Assembly (NCBI GenBank): GCA_038255145.1
Contig: JBBSLP010000072.1
Location: forward strand, 1 to 30,859
Length of the DNA: 30,859 bases
DNA from: WHTX01 sp038255145
GTDB taxonomy: Bacteria; Actinomycetota; Acidimicrobiia; Acidimicrobiales; CAIXPF01
Direction of reading: 5' to 3'
Part shown: positions 7,580 to 14,938 of the stretch, piece by piece
Layout: every line of letters starts with the position of its first letter
Position numbering within the stretch: position 1 is the stretch's first letter
Notes under the pieces: generated by a model
What the model was told of the DNA's origin: nothing
The model's input: only the letters and a program-made list of their open reading frames with translations
Databases searched by the model: none
Made by a program: the position numbers and the translations under genes

Positions 7580-8494
7580 TCAGAGCAGGGACGTCAGGCA
7601 GGCCCGGGTGCGGGCCAGCGAGGCGTCGTCGGGGCCGAACTCCGAGCAGATGATGTCGTCGGCGCCGGCGGCGAAGATGGCGGCCAGGCGTTCGGCCACC
7701 GCAGCTTCGTCACCGACGACGGCCATGTCGGCGGGGCCGGCCAGGCCTTCCCGGTCGAGCATGGCCCGGTAGCTGGGCAGGGTGCCGTAGACCTCGAACT
7801 GGCGGGCGGCCAGCTCGCGCCCTCCGTCCACGTCGTCGGTGCACAGCACGGGCAGGCCGACGATGACCCGGGGGCGGGGACGGCTCGCGGCCTCGGCCGC
7901 GGTGGCCAGGGTGGGCGCGGTGTGGGTGCGGATGGTCTCCGGACCCGTCATCCACAGGATGGTGCCATCGGCCTGGGCTCCGGTCAGCTCCAACATCTTG
8001 GGACCGAGGGCGGCCACGTACAGGGTCGGGGTCGGGCCCTCGGGGAAGATGGGCCCGCTTCGCCCGGTCAGGGTGTCCCCGGCGAAGGACACCTTCTCGT
8101 TGCGCAGGGCGGGAGCGAGGATGGCCAGGTACTCACGGGCGTGGCGCAGCGGCTTGTCGAAGGCGTAGCCCCACATGCCCTCGACCACGGGCTTGTGGGC
8201 CAGGCCGATGCCCAGGGACAGCCGCCCGGCGCCGACCAGGGCCGACGTGGTCAGGGCCTGTTGGGCCAGGGCCAGGGGGTGACGGGGGTAGGTGGGCACG
8301 ACGGCGGTGCCCAGCTCTATGCCGGGCACCTCGCGCCCGGCGATGGCCAGAGAGGTCAGCGCGTCGGCGCCCCGGGGCAGGTGGGGCACCCAGTAGGAGG
8401 GGAAGCCGGCGTCGGCTGCGGCCCGCACATCGGCCACAAGCTCATCGCCGCTCAGCAGTCGCCCTGCGGCCCCGTAGAAGATCCCCAGTCGCAT
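7580..8494 (-). CDS. LLM-class (luciferase-like) F420-dependent oxidoreductase
   Basis: The 304-residue protein has the luciferase-like TIM-barrel pattern: N-terminal MRLGIFYGA strand, GFPSYWVPHL (about 30-39), GIELGTAVVPTYPRHPLALAQQALT (about 76-100) with the conserved His-Pro, GRLSLGIGLAHK, and a C-terminal AGADDIICSEFG segment. In actinobacteria this subgroup generally uses coenzyme F420 for hydride transfer to aldehydes, ketones or conjugated double bonds. The substrate here is unknown. ATG 8494 has GGAGAGGG upstream on the minus strand. A TatA gene lies just upstream on the same strand, but nothing indicates functional linkage. FMN rather than F420 use cannot be excluded from sequence alone. 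Confidence 0.85.
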   Translation of the reverse strand: MRLGIFYGAAGRLLSGDELVADVRAAADAGFPSYWVPHLPRGADALTSLAIAGREVPGIELGTAVVPTYPRHPLALAQQALTTSALVGAGRLSLGIGLAHKPVVEGMWGYAFDKPLRHAREYLAILAPALRNEKVSFAGDTLTGRSGPIFPEGPTPTLYVAALGPKMLELTGAQADGTILWMTGPETIRTHTAPTLATAAEAASRPRPRVIVGLPVLCTDDVDGGRELAARQFEVYGTLPSYRAMLDREGLAGPADMAVVGDEAAVAERLAAIFAAGADDIICSEFGPDDASLARTRACLTSLL

Positions 8495-8566
8495 GTGCAG
8501 CCCTCTCCGTCAGCCGGCGCGGGACCGTAGCCCGCACTGCGCTGACCTCGGGCCGCGTTTCGGCCA

Positions 8567-8737
8567 TCAGAGCTTGGGGGTGACGGGCTCCGTGGTCTTC
8601 TTGTCCTCGGCGGCACCCGCCTCGAGCTCGCGTCGGGCCTCACCGATGCTGCGGGCCAGCTTGGGGAGCTTGGCGCCACCGAAGAGCACGAGCACCACGA
8701 CCAGCAGGATCATCAGCTCAGGGGCTCCGAGGTTCAT
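8567..8737 (-). CDS. tatA: TatA/E-type twin-arginine translocase subunit
   Basis: This 56-residue protein begins MNLGAPELMILLVVVLVLF. It has one N-terminal membrane helix (about 6-20), the FGGAKLPKLARSIGEA hinge and amphipathic helix that define TatA, then a charged tail (AEDKKTTEPVTP). TatA oligomers form the pore through which folded Tat substrates cross the inner membrane. The ATG at 8737 has GAAGGAG upstream at good spacing; the open frame further upstream encodes no TatA-like sequence. It stands alone, with tatC not in the window. The 271 bases upstream (8738-9008) must hold its promoter, but I cannot point to clear -10 and -35 boxes. Confidence 0.92.
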   Translation of the reverse strand: MNLGAPELMILLVVVLVLFGGAKLPKLARSIGEARRELEAGAAEDKKTTEPVTPKL

Positions 8738-9008
8738 GACCGCTCCTTCCGCCCGGTCGCCCGGGTCCGTTCCGTAGGTACACATGCTGCCAGGCCGGGG
8801 TTCCGTCACACGGTGAGGTACCTGGCAGTTCCCTGGGATGCCGTCTCCGGCGCCGACGGGGATCGTCATGTGGTCTTCGTGGCCGATCACCGGCCGGCTT
8901 GGTCCCGAGCGGGAAAGGTCAGTCGAGCTGGTCGTTCCCGAACCTCGCCCCACGAGGTCCGCGCTGGGGTGGGACCGGACGCAGGCGCGTACCGCTGGGG
9001 GGATGCCA

Positions 9009-11174
9009 TCAGGACGGGGCGGCGAGGAGGTGCTCGGCCACGGCCCGGGCCGCGGCCAGGCGGGCGGTGGGGTCGGCGGGGAGGCTGGTCTGGACGACGA
9101 TCACGGAGGTGCCTGCGCTCACCACCAGGGCCGTCTCCCGCAGCCACGCCGCCGTGTCACCGAGGTCGGCGATGCGGTTGCCGCTGTGGCCCAGCAGCTG
9201 CAGGGAGCGTCGGGCCAGAACGCCCACCTGGCCGCCGTCGGCGCAGACGGCCAGGAGCTGGCCCCCGGCCCCGTCGGTGAAGGCCCACTGCCGCGACCCG
9301 CCCTGGAGCAGCCCGGTCAGGACACCCAGCCCCGAGGCCTGGGCGTCGGGCTGGGCGGGGTGCAGTTGCAGCCCCGTCAGCCGGTGCAGGACGTCGGCGT
9401 CGAGCCCGTCGGGCCGGGCCACACCCGGCGCGGGGCTGGCGGCGGTCGATGGCACCGGCGCGGCGGCGGGCACGGCCGGCGGTGCGGGCGGCTGGGGACC
9501 ACCGGCCAGGCCACCGGCCGCGGCCAGCAGGCCGCCCAGACCACCGGGCAGGCCCGGCACCCCAGGCAGCCCGGGCAGGCCAGGCACCCCGGGTACGGGT
9601 GGTGGGGCAGCCAGGCCGCCGGTCGCCGGCACCGTGGACGTGGGCGTGGCGGCGGGACCCGTGCGGCCCTGCCAGTGCAGGGCGGCCGTGGCCTCGGGCA
9701 GGACCTCGCAGGTGAGCACGTGGCGCATGCGGGCCGTCATGGTCACCCGCACGACATCCCCCTCGTTCACGTCGAAGCGTTGGAAGCGCACGGCGCGGAC
9801 CTCGTCACCCGTGCCGTCGTAGATGGCGCTGAAGCCGGTGGGCCGCCACTGCGTCGAGTCACCCACGGTCACGTTGTGCCACGGCACCCGCAGGACCTGG
9901 CCCTCGAAGGTGACGGTGCCCCCGGTCAGGTCGGGCACGGCCCGACTCAACGCCACCGCGGCCTTGGTGAACTTGAGGCCCGACCAGATGAGCGGCGTGC
10001 CCAGGGCCAGGGTGGCGGCGGCGCCGATGCCCAGGCTGAGCCACACGTTGCCGGTGTCGAACAGGGAGCCGGCGATGTCCCACAACCCCCCGCCCACGGC
10101 CCGCAGCCAGACCAGGAACACGGCTCCTGTCAGCAACGCCCAGCCCCCGGCGACCAGGGCGATGTGGGACGGGGCCTCGCCCTCCCAGAACCGCTTGGGG
10201 TAGGTGATGGACACCTCCCGCCACAGGCCCCCGTAGGCCGACCACGCCTCGTCGTCGCTCTGGGGGCCGATGGGCAGGCGCTGGGAGGCGGCCGGGCAGG
10301 CGCCCAGGGCCACGCCGTAGGACAGGTTCCGTCCCCAGATGACCACCGCGGCCGGGGGTGCATCCATGAGCAGCTCGGTCTCCCGCACGTGGTTGCGGAA
10401 GCCCAGCCAATGGGCCGCAGCCCGGCTGCCGGCCGGGGTCTCCCGCCACGCCCGCAGGCGGGAGGCGCCGAAGGCCACGATGGCGAACCAGGCGAAGCCG
10501 GCCAGGGCCAGACCACCGCCGGGATCGTCGCTGTCCGCGGTCGACCCGCCGGCCCGGGCCACGGCCGACAGCACCTCGAGGGCACCTCCACCCAACAGCA
10601 GGGGGACGGCCAGGCCTGCGGCCACCAGCACCGCGGGCAGGGTGCCCCAGCGGCGGCGGCACAGGCCGCGGTGGCGGGCGTCGTCGATGACGTCCTTGGC
10701 GAAGTCCTTCCACCACGAACCGGCCTGGGGCCCCGAGCCCAGGGAGAGCTCCTCGACGGCGACCGTGCCCTCCTTGGTGGCCTTCTCCCGCACGAGGGCC
10801 AGCACCTTGGCCTCATAGGGGGTCACCTCGCCCTTGTCGGGGCGGTGGGCGTACAGCCGGCACAGGAAGGTCTCCGGCGCCACCTGGTCGATGTCGAGGA
10901 AGCGGCGCGAGGCCAGGTCCAAGAGGGTGGCGGCGATGGCCGCCCCCGTGACCTGGCTGCGGTGGACCACGAAGTTGGCCACCGCCGGGGGCTCGGGGCC
11001 CAGCTCCATGGTCTCGGGCCCGGCGTCGGGCAGCTTGGGCCGCGTCGCCATGAGGACGATGGTGGCCAGCACCCCCCAGGCGGCCAGGGCCACGACCCCG
11101 GCCACGACGAAGGGCAGGGCGTCGTCGCGCGTCACCACGGCCAGGAGACCTGGCTGCAACCCGTCCACGTGCAC
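9009..11174 (-). CDS. DUF2207-type predicted membrane protein with collagen-like linker
   Basis: The 721-residue protein has a transmembrane helix near the N-terminus (PFVVAGVVALAAWGVLATIVL, about 21-41). A cytoplasmic winged-helix-like segment follows (PPAVANFVVHRSQVTGAAIAATLLDLASRRFLDID), characteristic of the C-terminal half of DUF2207/YciQ-like proteins. There are two pairs of further membrane helices (about 175-250 and 355-420). A soluble beta-rich region precedes a Gly-Pro-rich collagen-like linker (about 520-550, GVPGLPGLPGVPGLPGG), and the C-terminal domain (about 590-721) ends in a helix. Function is unknown for the family. The N-terminal DUF2207 beta domain appears to be missing, so this is a variant. 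GTG 11174 is chosen for the GGAGG seven bases upstream. Confidence 0.6.
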   Translation of the reverse strand: MHVDGLQPGLLAVVTRDDALPFVVAGVVALAAWGVLATIVLMATRPKLPDAGPETMELGPEPPAVANFVVHRSQVTGAAIAATLLDLASRRFLDIDQVAPETFLCRLYAHRPDKGEVTPYEAKVLALVREKATKEGTVAVEELSLGSGPQAGSWWKDFAKDVIDDARHRGLCRRRWGTLPAVLVAAGLAVPLLLGGGALEVLSAVARAGGSTADSDDPGGGLALAGFAWFAIVAFGASRLRAWRETPAGSRAAAHWLGFRNHVRETELLMDAPPAAVVIWGRNLSYGVALGACPAASQRLPIGPQSDDEAWSAYGGLWREVSITYPKRFWEGEAPSHIALVAGGWALLTGAVFLVWLRAVGGGLWDIAGSLFDTGNVWLSLGIGAAATLALGTPLIWSGLKFTKAAVALSRAVPDLTGGTVTFEGQVLRVPWHNVTVGDSTQWRPTGFSAIYDGTGDEVRAVRFQRFDVNEGDVVRVTMTARMRHVLTCEVLPEATAALHWQGRTGPAATPTSTVPATGGLAAPPPVPGVPGLPGLPGVPGLPGGLGGLLAAAGGLAGGPQPPAPPAVPAAAPVPSTAASPAPGVARPDGLDADVLHRLTGLQLHPAQPDAQASGLGVLTGLLQGGSRQWAFTDGAGGQLLAVCADGGQVGVLARRSLQLLGHSGNRIADLGDTAAWLRETALVVSAGTSVIVVQTSLPADPTARLAAARAVAEHLLAAPS
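9544..9597 (-). repeat. Two-copy 27-bp imperfect tandem repeat encoding Gly-X-Pro motifs
   Basis: CCGGGCAGG recurs at 9544 and 9571 on the plus strand, giving a 27-base period (nine codons) that encodes the GVPGLPGLP-like linker of the DUF2207 protein. A period divisible by three lets copy number change without breaking the frame. Confidence 0.6.
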
Positions 11175-11338
11175 CGCGCCACCTCCGCCCCGGCCTCGAT
11201 CCTCGGCCGACCGCGGCAGCGTACGGCGTGGCTGGCGCCGCTCCCTCGCTGGCGCCCGGCCCGAGCCGCACACAGACGGCAGGCGCGGCCGGCCGACAGC
11301 CGCCAGACTGGGCCCCGGCGAAACCGGGGGGAGACGCC

Positions 11339-11800
11339 ATGGACATCCGTCGCATCACCGAGGTCGGCGTGGCCGTGCGCGACCTCGATGCGGCTTCGAC
11401 CCTGCTCGTCGACCTGTTGGGGGCCACCGCCGGCCCCGTGGTCGACGTACCGCGCTACGAGATGCGCTTCCGCATGTGCCGGCTGGGCAAGGTCGACTTC
11501 GAGCTCATGGAGCCCACGGCCGAGCGAGGCGTCATCCACGACTTCCTCGTGCGGCGGGGGGAGGGCCTGCACCACATCGCCTTCGCCGTCGACGACCTCG
11601 AGGACACCATGGCCACCCTGGCCGCCAAGCGGGTGGCCTGGGTCGACCCCGAGCCCATCCGCAACCGCATGCCCGTCGTGGACTACGCCGGGCGGGTCTT
11701 CGACGACACCGAGATCCGCTTCGCCTTCTCCCAGCCCAAGTCCATCCTCGGCATCCTCTTCGAGTTCATCCAGTACCCCGACGGCTACCAGACGCCATGA
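11339..11800 (+). CDS. VOC-superfamily protein, methylmalonyl-CoA epimerase/glyoxalase-like
   Basis: This 153-residue protein has two paired beta-alpha-beta-beta-beta modules. The first starts ITEVGVAVRDLDAAS; the second starts LHHIAFAVDDLEDTM. In related epimerases the metal is held by His, Gln/Glu, His and Glu. Here the second-module His (HHIAFAV), a Glu in FELMEP and a Glu in FEFIQYP are present, but the usual first His is E8 (TEVGVAV). A direct call of methylmalonyl-CoA epimerase is therefore unsafe. ATG 11339 follows GGGGGGAG. The gene's TGA overlaps the start of the acyl-CoA synthetase (ATGA at 11797-11800), so the two are translated together, suggesting an acyl-CoA or small carboxylate substrate. 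Confidence 0.72.
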   Translation: MDIRRITEVGVAVRDLDAASTLLVDLLGATAGPVVDVPRYEMRFRMCRLGKVDFELMEPTAERGVIHDFLVRRGEGLHHIAFAVDDLEDTMATLAAKRVAWVDPEPIRNRMPVVDYAGRVFDDTEIRFAFSQPKSILGILFEFIQYPDGYQTP

Positions 11801-13310
11801 GAGCTGTCGGCACGCTCACCACCTCGTACTGGCCGGCCGACACCAGTGAGGACGTGTGGGAGGTCACCATCGGCGACCTGCTGCGCCGGGTGGCGGCCGA
11901 GGTGCCCGACCGCGTCGCCCTCGTCGACGGCCAGCCCGATCCCGCCGCCCGTCGGCGCTGGACCTACGCCGAGCTGCTGGCCGGATCGGTGGCTGTGGCC
12001 GAGGCCCTGGTGGCCCGCTTCGAGCCCGGCGAGCGGGTGGCGGTGTGGGCCCCCAACCGGCCCGAGTGGGTGTTCCTGCAACTGGGGGCGGCCCTGGCCG
12101 GGGTGGTGCTGGTCACCGTCAACCCCGCCTACCAGGCCGCCGAGCTCGCCTACGTGCTGCGCCAGAGCGGGGCCGCGGGCATCGTCCACGAGGACGCCTA
12201 CCGGGGGGTGTCGCTGGCTGCGCTGGTAGCCGAGGTCCGTCCCGACCTGCCTGCGTTGCGGGAGGTCGTCAGCTTCAGCGACTGGGAGGCGTTCTGTGCC
12301 AGCGGGTCGCCTGGGGCGCCGCTGCCCCCGGTGGCGTCGACCGACCCCGTGCAGATCCAGTACACGTCGGGCACCACCGGCTTCGCCAAGGGGGCCCTGC
12401 TCCAGCACCGGGGTGCGGTGGGGGCGGCCCGGTTGTCGGCCGAGCGGGCCGGCTTCCAGGAGGGGGACTGCTGGATCAACCCCATCCCCCTGTTCCACGT
12501 GGGCGGTTGCGTGCTGGCCGGGGTGGGGTCCATCGTGGGCAAGGGGGTGCACGTGGTCGTGCCCGCCTTCGACCCTGCGCTCGTGCTCGAGCTCATCGAG
12601 GCCAGCGGGGGTCGCTGGTCCTGGCCGTGCCCACCATGCTCATCGCCCTGCTCGACCACCCCGACCGTCCGACGCGGGACCTGTCGTCCATCCGCACGGT
12701 CATGTCGGGGTCCTCCACCGTGCCCGCCGAACTGGTGCGCCGCACTCGGGCCGCCGTCGACTGCGACTTCTCCGTGCTGTTCGGCCAGACCGAGCTCCAC
12801 GGCGTGCTCACCCAGACCCACCCCACGGACAGTGCCGAAGATCAGGCCGAGACCATCGGTCAGCCCCTGGCCCGGGTCGAGGTCAAGGTGGCCGACGCCA
12901 GCGGGGCGCCCGTGGACATCGGCCGGCCTGGGGAGATCTGCGCCCGGGGCTACCAGGCCATGGCCGGCTACTTCGACATCATCATCCGGGGCGGGGAGAA
13001 CATCCACCCCCGGGAGATCGAGGAGCTGCTGGCCGCCCACCCCGCCGTGGCCGAGGTGGCCGTGATCGGGGTGCCCGACGCCCGCTGGGGGGAGCAGGTG
13101 GGGGCGGTGGTCCGCTCTGCCGACCCCGCCCGACCGCCCACGGTGGCTGAGCTGCACGACTACTGCAGGACCCACCTGGCGCCGTTCAAGACGCCCCGGG
13201 TGTGGTTCTTCGTCGATGCCTTCCCCATGACGCCCTCGGGGAAGATCCAGAAGTTCGTGCTGAAGGACCTGATGGCTGCGGGTGAGCTGCAGCCATCCGA
13301 GCAGCAGTAG
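11797..13310 (+). pseudogene. Acyl-CoA synthetase (AMP-dependent synthetase/ligase) with frameshift and internal deletion
   Basis: The frame from ATG 11797 shows an ANL-superfamily enzyme that activates a carboxylate as acyl-AMP and then acyl-CoA. RWTYAELLAGSVAVAEAL is N-terminal, and YTSGTTGFAKGALL (from residue 189) is the phosphate-binding motif. At the five-G tract 12607-12611 the frame shifts by one missing base. It resumes as SLVLAVPTMLIALLDHP, then FGQTE (adenine/Mg motif), GRPGEICARG, IIIRGGENIHPREIEE and the C-terminal SGKIQKF with the catalytic Lys. GYFD runs directly into IIIRGGENI, so about 37 residues normally carrying the TGD ribose-binding Asp and the hinge are absent. With the extra base the gene has 504 residues, and with the lost block about 541, a normal length. 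It is probably inactive unless both lesions are sequence errors. Confidence 0.8.
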
Positions 13311-13321
13311 GGGAGCGTCCC

Positions 13322-14023
13322 ATGGAGCCGATCGCCATCACCGGGGGTAGCGATTCCGCTCTGACCAGCCTGACCTTCCACAGTCAGGCCCAGTACGGCA
13401 TGTTGCGGGCGGTGGAGGACCCGTTGCGGGCGTCCCTGCCCTTCGACATCAACCGACCGGGCATCGTCGAGGGTGAGGGCTCGGCCATGTTGCTGCTGGA
13501 GCGGGGGGACCTGGCCCGCGCCCGGGGGGCCCACATCTACGGCTGGGTGCGGGGCTACGGGGCGGTCGCCGAGGGCGGTCACCCGTCGTCGCCCGAACCC
13601 CAGGGCCGCTTCGAGGAGCGGGCCATGTCGTTGGCGCTGGCCGACGCCGGGTTGTCAGCTGATCAGGTCGACGCCGTGTTGGCCCACGGGACGGGGACCC
13701 CGGTGGGTGATGTGGCCGAGATCCGGGCCATCAACCGTCTGTTCGCCCGTGGTGGTGATGCCATCGCCGTCACCTCGGTCAAGGGCCACGTGGGTCATAG
13801 CGGAGGGGCGGCCAACGTGACCGCCCTGGTGGCGGGGTTGTGGAGCATGGCCGAGCAGGCGTTGGTGCCCACGGCGGGCACCACCGACCTCGACCCTGAG
13901 ATCACTTTCCGGGTGCCCCTGGGCCGTGCGCCGTTGCCGTTGTCCCTGGACACCTTCGTGGTCAACGGCTTCGGCTTCGGCGGTCAGGACTCCACCCTCG
14001 TGGTCAGCCGCCACCCGGAGTAG
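13322..14023 (+). pseudogene. C-terminal half of a beta-ketoacyl synthase (thiolase fold), active-site Cys region missing
   Basis: The 233-residue product matches the second half of FabF-type condensing enzymes. PFDINRPGIVEGEGSAMLLLE precedes HGTGTPVGD (catalytic H122) and TSVKGHVGHSGGAAN (K154 and H159, with the family spacing of five), then the glycine-rich end NGFGFGGQDST. Intact enzymes are about 410 residues and carry the nucleophilic Cys before this point. Here the frame starts at the GGSDSALT segment just after that region, and the upstream DNA is the acyl-CoA synthetase. ATG 13322 has GGGAG upstream, so the fragment could be translated, but it cannot condense acyl groups alone. It is either a truncation remnant or a non-catalytic partner; I favour a remnant because the adjacent gene is damaged too. 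Confidence 0.75.
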
Positions 14024-14076
14024 CGCTGGCGCTGCGCCTGGGGTGCCTTCCGGTCCCCGGGCAGGGCCTCTGACCT

Positions 14077-14120
14077 GCGCTGCGTTCAGGCGAATCGATA
14101 TCGATTCGCCTGAACAGCGC
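14077..14120. terminator. 44-bp near-perfect palindrome with 30-bp perfect core, between convergent genes
   Basis: TTCAGGCGAATCGAT (14085-14099) is followed at once by its exact reverse complement (14100-14114), with no loop. The outer arms GCGCTG (14077-14082) and CAGCGC (14115-14120) also pair, with CG (14083-14084) unpaired on the left. It sits between the ketosynthase stop (14023) and the mazF stop (14148). A bidirectional terminator is the simplest reading; a protein-binding or recombination site is also possible. Confidence 0.6.
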
Positions 14121-14147
14121 CGGACGGTGGCACCTGGCCCCACGGTC

Positions 14148-14462
14148 TCAACAGTCAGCCATGGCCGCCAAGGCCCGGCACAACTCCGCGGTCCGGGCGC
14201 CGAGCGAGCCGATCAGCGTCGTGAGCTGCCAACGAGCCACGACCTGGAGGTTGTCGAAGGTTGCCACGCAGCGAACGTCGAGACCCTCCTCCGCTCCTAG
14301 GCCGACCTCGGTCGGGATGCCGCGCACCGTCCTGGTGACGGGGGCGACGACCACCCAGGACAGCACCGGGATGGCCTCCGAGCGGGTGACGACGAGCACC
14401 GGCCGCCGCTTGTCCTGGGCCTCGGCCCACCACACCTCACCCTGGTGGGGTGAGGTCACCAT
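14148..14462 (-). CDS. mazF: MazF/PemK-family endoribonuclease toxin
   Basis: The 104-residue protein starts near the conserved GEVWWAEAQDKRRPVLVVTR block, whose Arg (R19/R20) and the later PVTRTVR Thr (T43) correspond to the MazF catalytic Arg and Thr/Ser. PTEVGLGAEEGLD and ATFDNLQVVAR are further family landmarks. MazF toxins cut mRNA or other RNA at short single-stranded sequences and stop growth when the antitoxin is degraded. The gene overlaps the upstream antitoxin by seven bases, the usual toxin-antitoxin arrangement. The GAGGAG before ATG 14462 is very close, so the following GTG (14459) is an alternative start. The strand opposes the neighbouring ketosynthase and DnaJ-like genes, consistent with an independently acquired pair. 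Confidence 0.9.
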   Translation of the reverse strand: MVTSPHQGEVWWAEAQDKRRPVLVVTRSEAIPVLSWVVVAPVTRTVRGIPTEVGLGAEEGLDVRCVATFDNLQVVARWQLTTLIGSLGARTAELCRALAAMADC

Positions 14463-14707
14463 GGCTCCTCAGCGATGAGCCGGGCCCCGGACGCTTCCGC
14501 CCATGCCAACTCGTCCTCAGTCGGTGGGTGCTCCCCGTAGCCGGCCACGATGGCCGCTCCGACCGCGGCCCGGCGATGGCGCTCGATCAGCTGCTCCAAG
14601 GCGATGCGCACCACATCGGACCGGGTGGTGCCGACACCGCTGGCCACAAGGGCGTCGACCTCTCCGGCCAGGTCGTCAGGGACTCGGGTGACCAGCTGCA
14701 CGGGCAT
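14456..14707 (-). CDS. mazE: Ribbon-helix-helix antitoxin of the MazF pair
   Basis: The 83-residue protein begins MPVQLVTRVPDDLAGEVDALV. A beta strand and two helices (about residues 3-45, including GVGTTRSDVVRIALEQLIERH) have the ribbon-helix-helix pattern, so the N-terminus should bind DNA as a dimer. The acidic tail (HPPTEDELAWAEASGARLIAEEPW) should wrap and block the toxin. It would act in the cytoplasm and repress its own promoter. The product ends inside the mazF start, so both are read from one mRNA. The -10-like TATGCT lies seven bases before the ATG at 14707, which would make the message leaderless. It is not homologous to AbrB-type MazE, so the symbol is used for role only. Confidence 0.82.
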   Translation of the reverse strand: MPVQLVTRVPDDLAGEVDALVASGVGTTRSDVVRIALEQLIERHRRAAVGAAIVAGYGEHPPTEDELAWAEASGARLIAEEPW

Positions 14708-14713
14708 GCGGCC

Positions 14714-14742
14714 AGCATACCGATCTGCAATGCGCGTGGGAA
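14714..14742 (-). promoter_or_regulatory. Candidate promoter of the mazEF pair
   Basis: On the minus strand TATGCT (14719-14714) lies 17 bases after TTCCCA (14742-14737). Transcription would start at about 14707, the A of the antitoxin ATG. The -35 box is weak. Confidence 0.4.
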
Positions 14743-14938
14743 CGTTCGCCGCTCACCGCCGCCAGCGGGTTGTCGTCGGCGACGCCCCGGCGTCGGCCCC
14801 GATGACCAGGACCAGGCGCTTGAGGGAGCACGGGCAGGGACCGTAGAGCCTCGACGCGGGGCGGGGCGCGGCGAACGGGGGGCCAGCCCGGCCCCGTTGA
14901 CGACCGGCGCGAAGATGGTCGGGCTCGTGGGAGGGCGC

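Noticed and set aside
9500..9610. Possible CRISPR-like or intergenic repeat
   Set aside because: The 27-bp period lies inside a gene, is in frame and encodes Gly-X-Pro; there are only two copies and no spacers.
8838..11849. A 1003-codon open frame on the plus strand
   Set aside because: It is antisense to the DUF2207 gene and full of Gly/His/Gln shadow sequence, typical of high-GC antisense frames.
12600..12620. Programmed frameshift in the acyl-CoA synthetase
   Set aside because: There is no standard slippery heptamer with downstream structure, and the same gene also has a large deletion, so mutation or sequencing error is simpler.
14708..14938. Possible gene remnant between the antitoxin and the DnaJ-like gene
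   Set aside because: Short open frames exist but none has a recognisable motif, RBS or codon pattern that separates it from noise.
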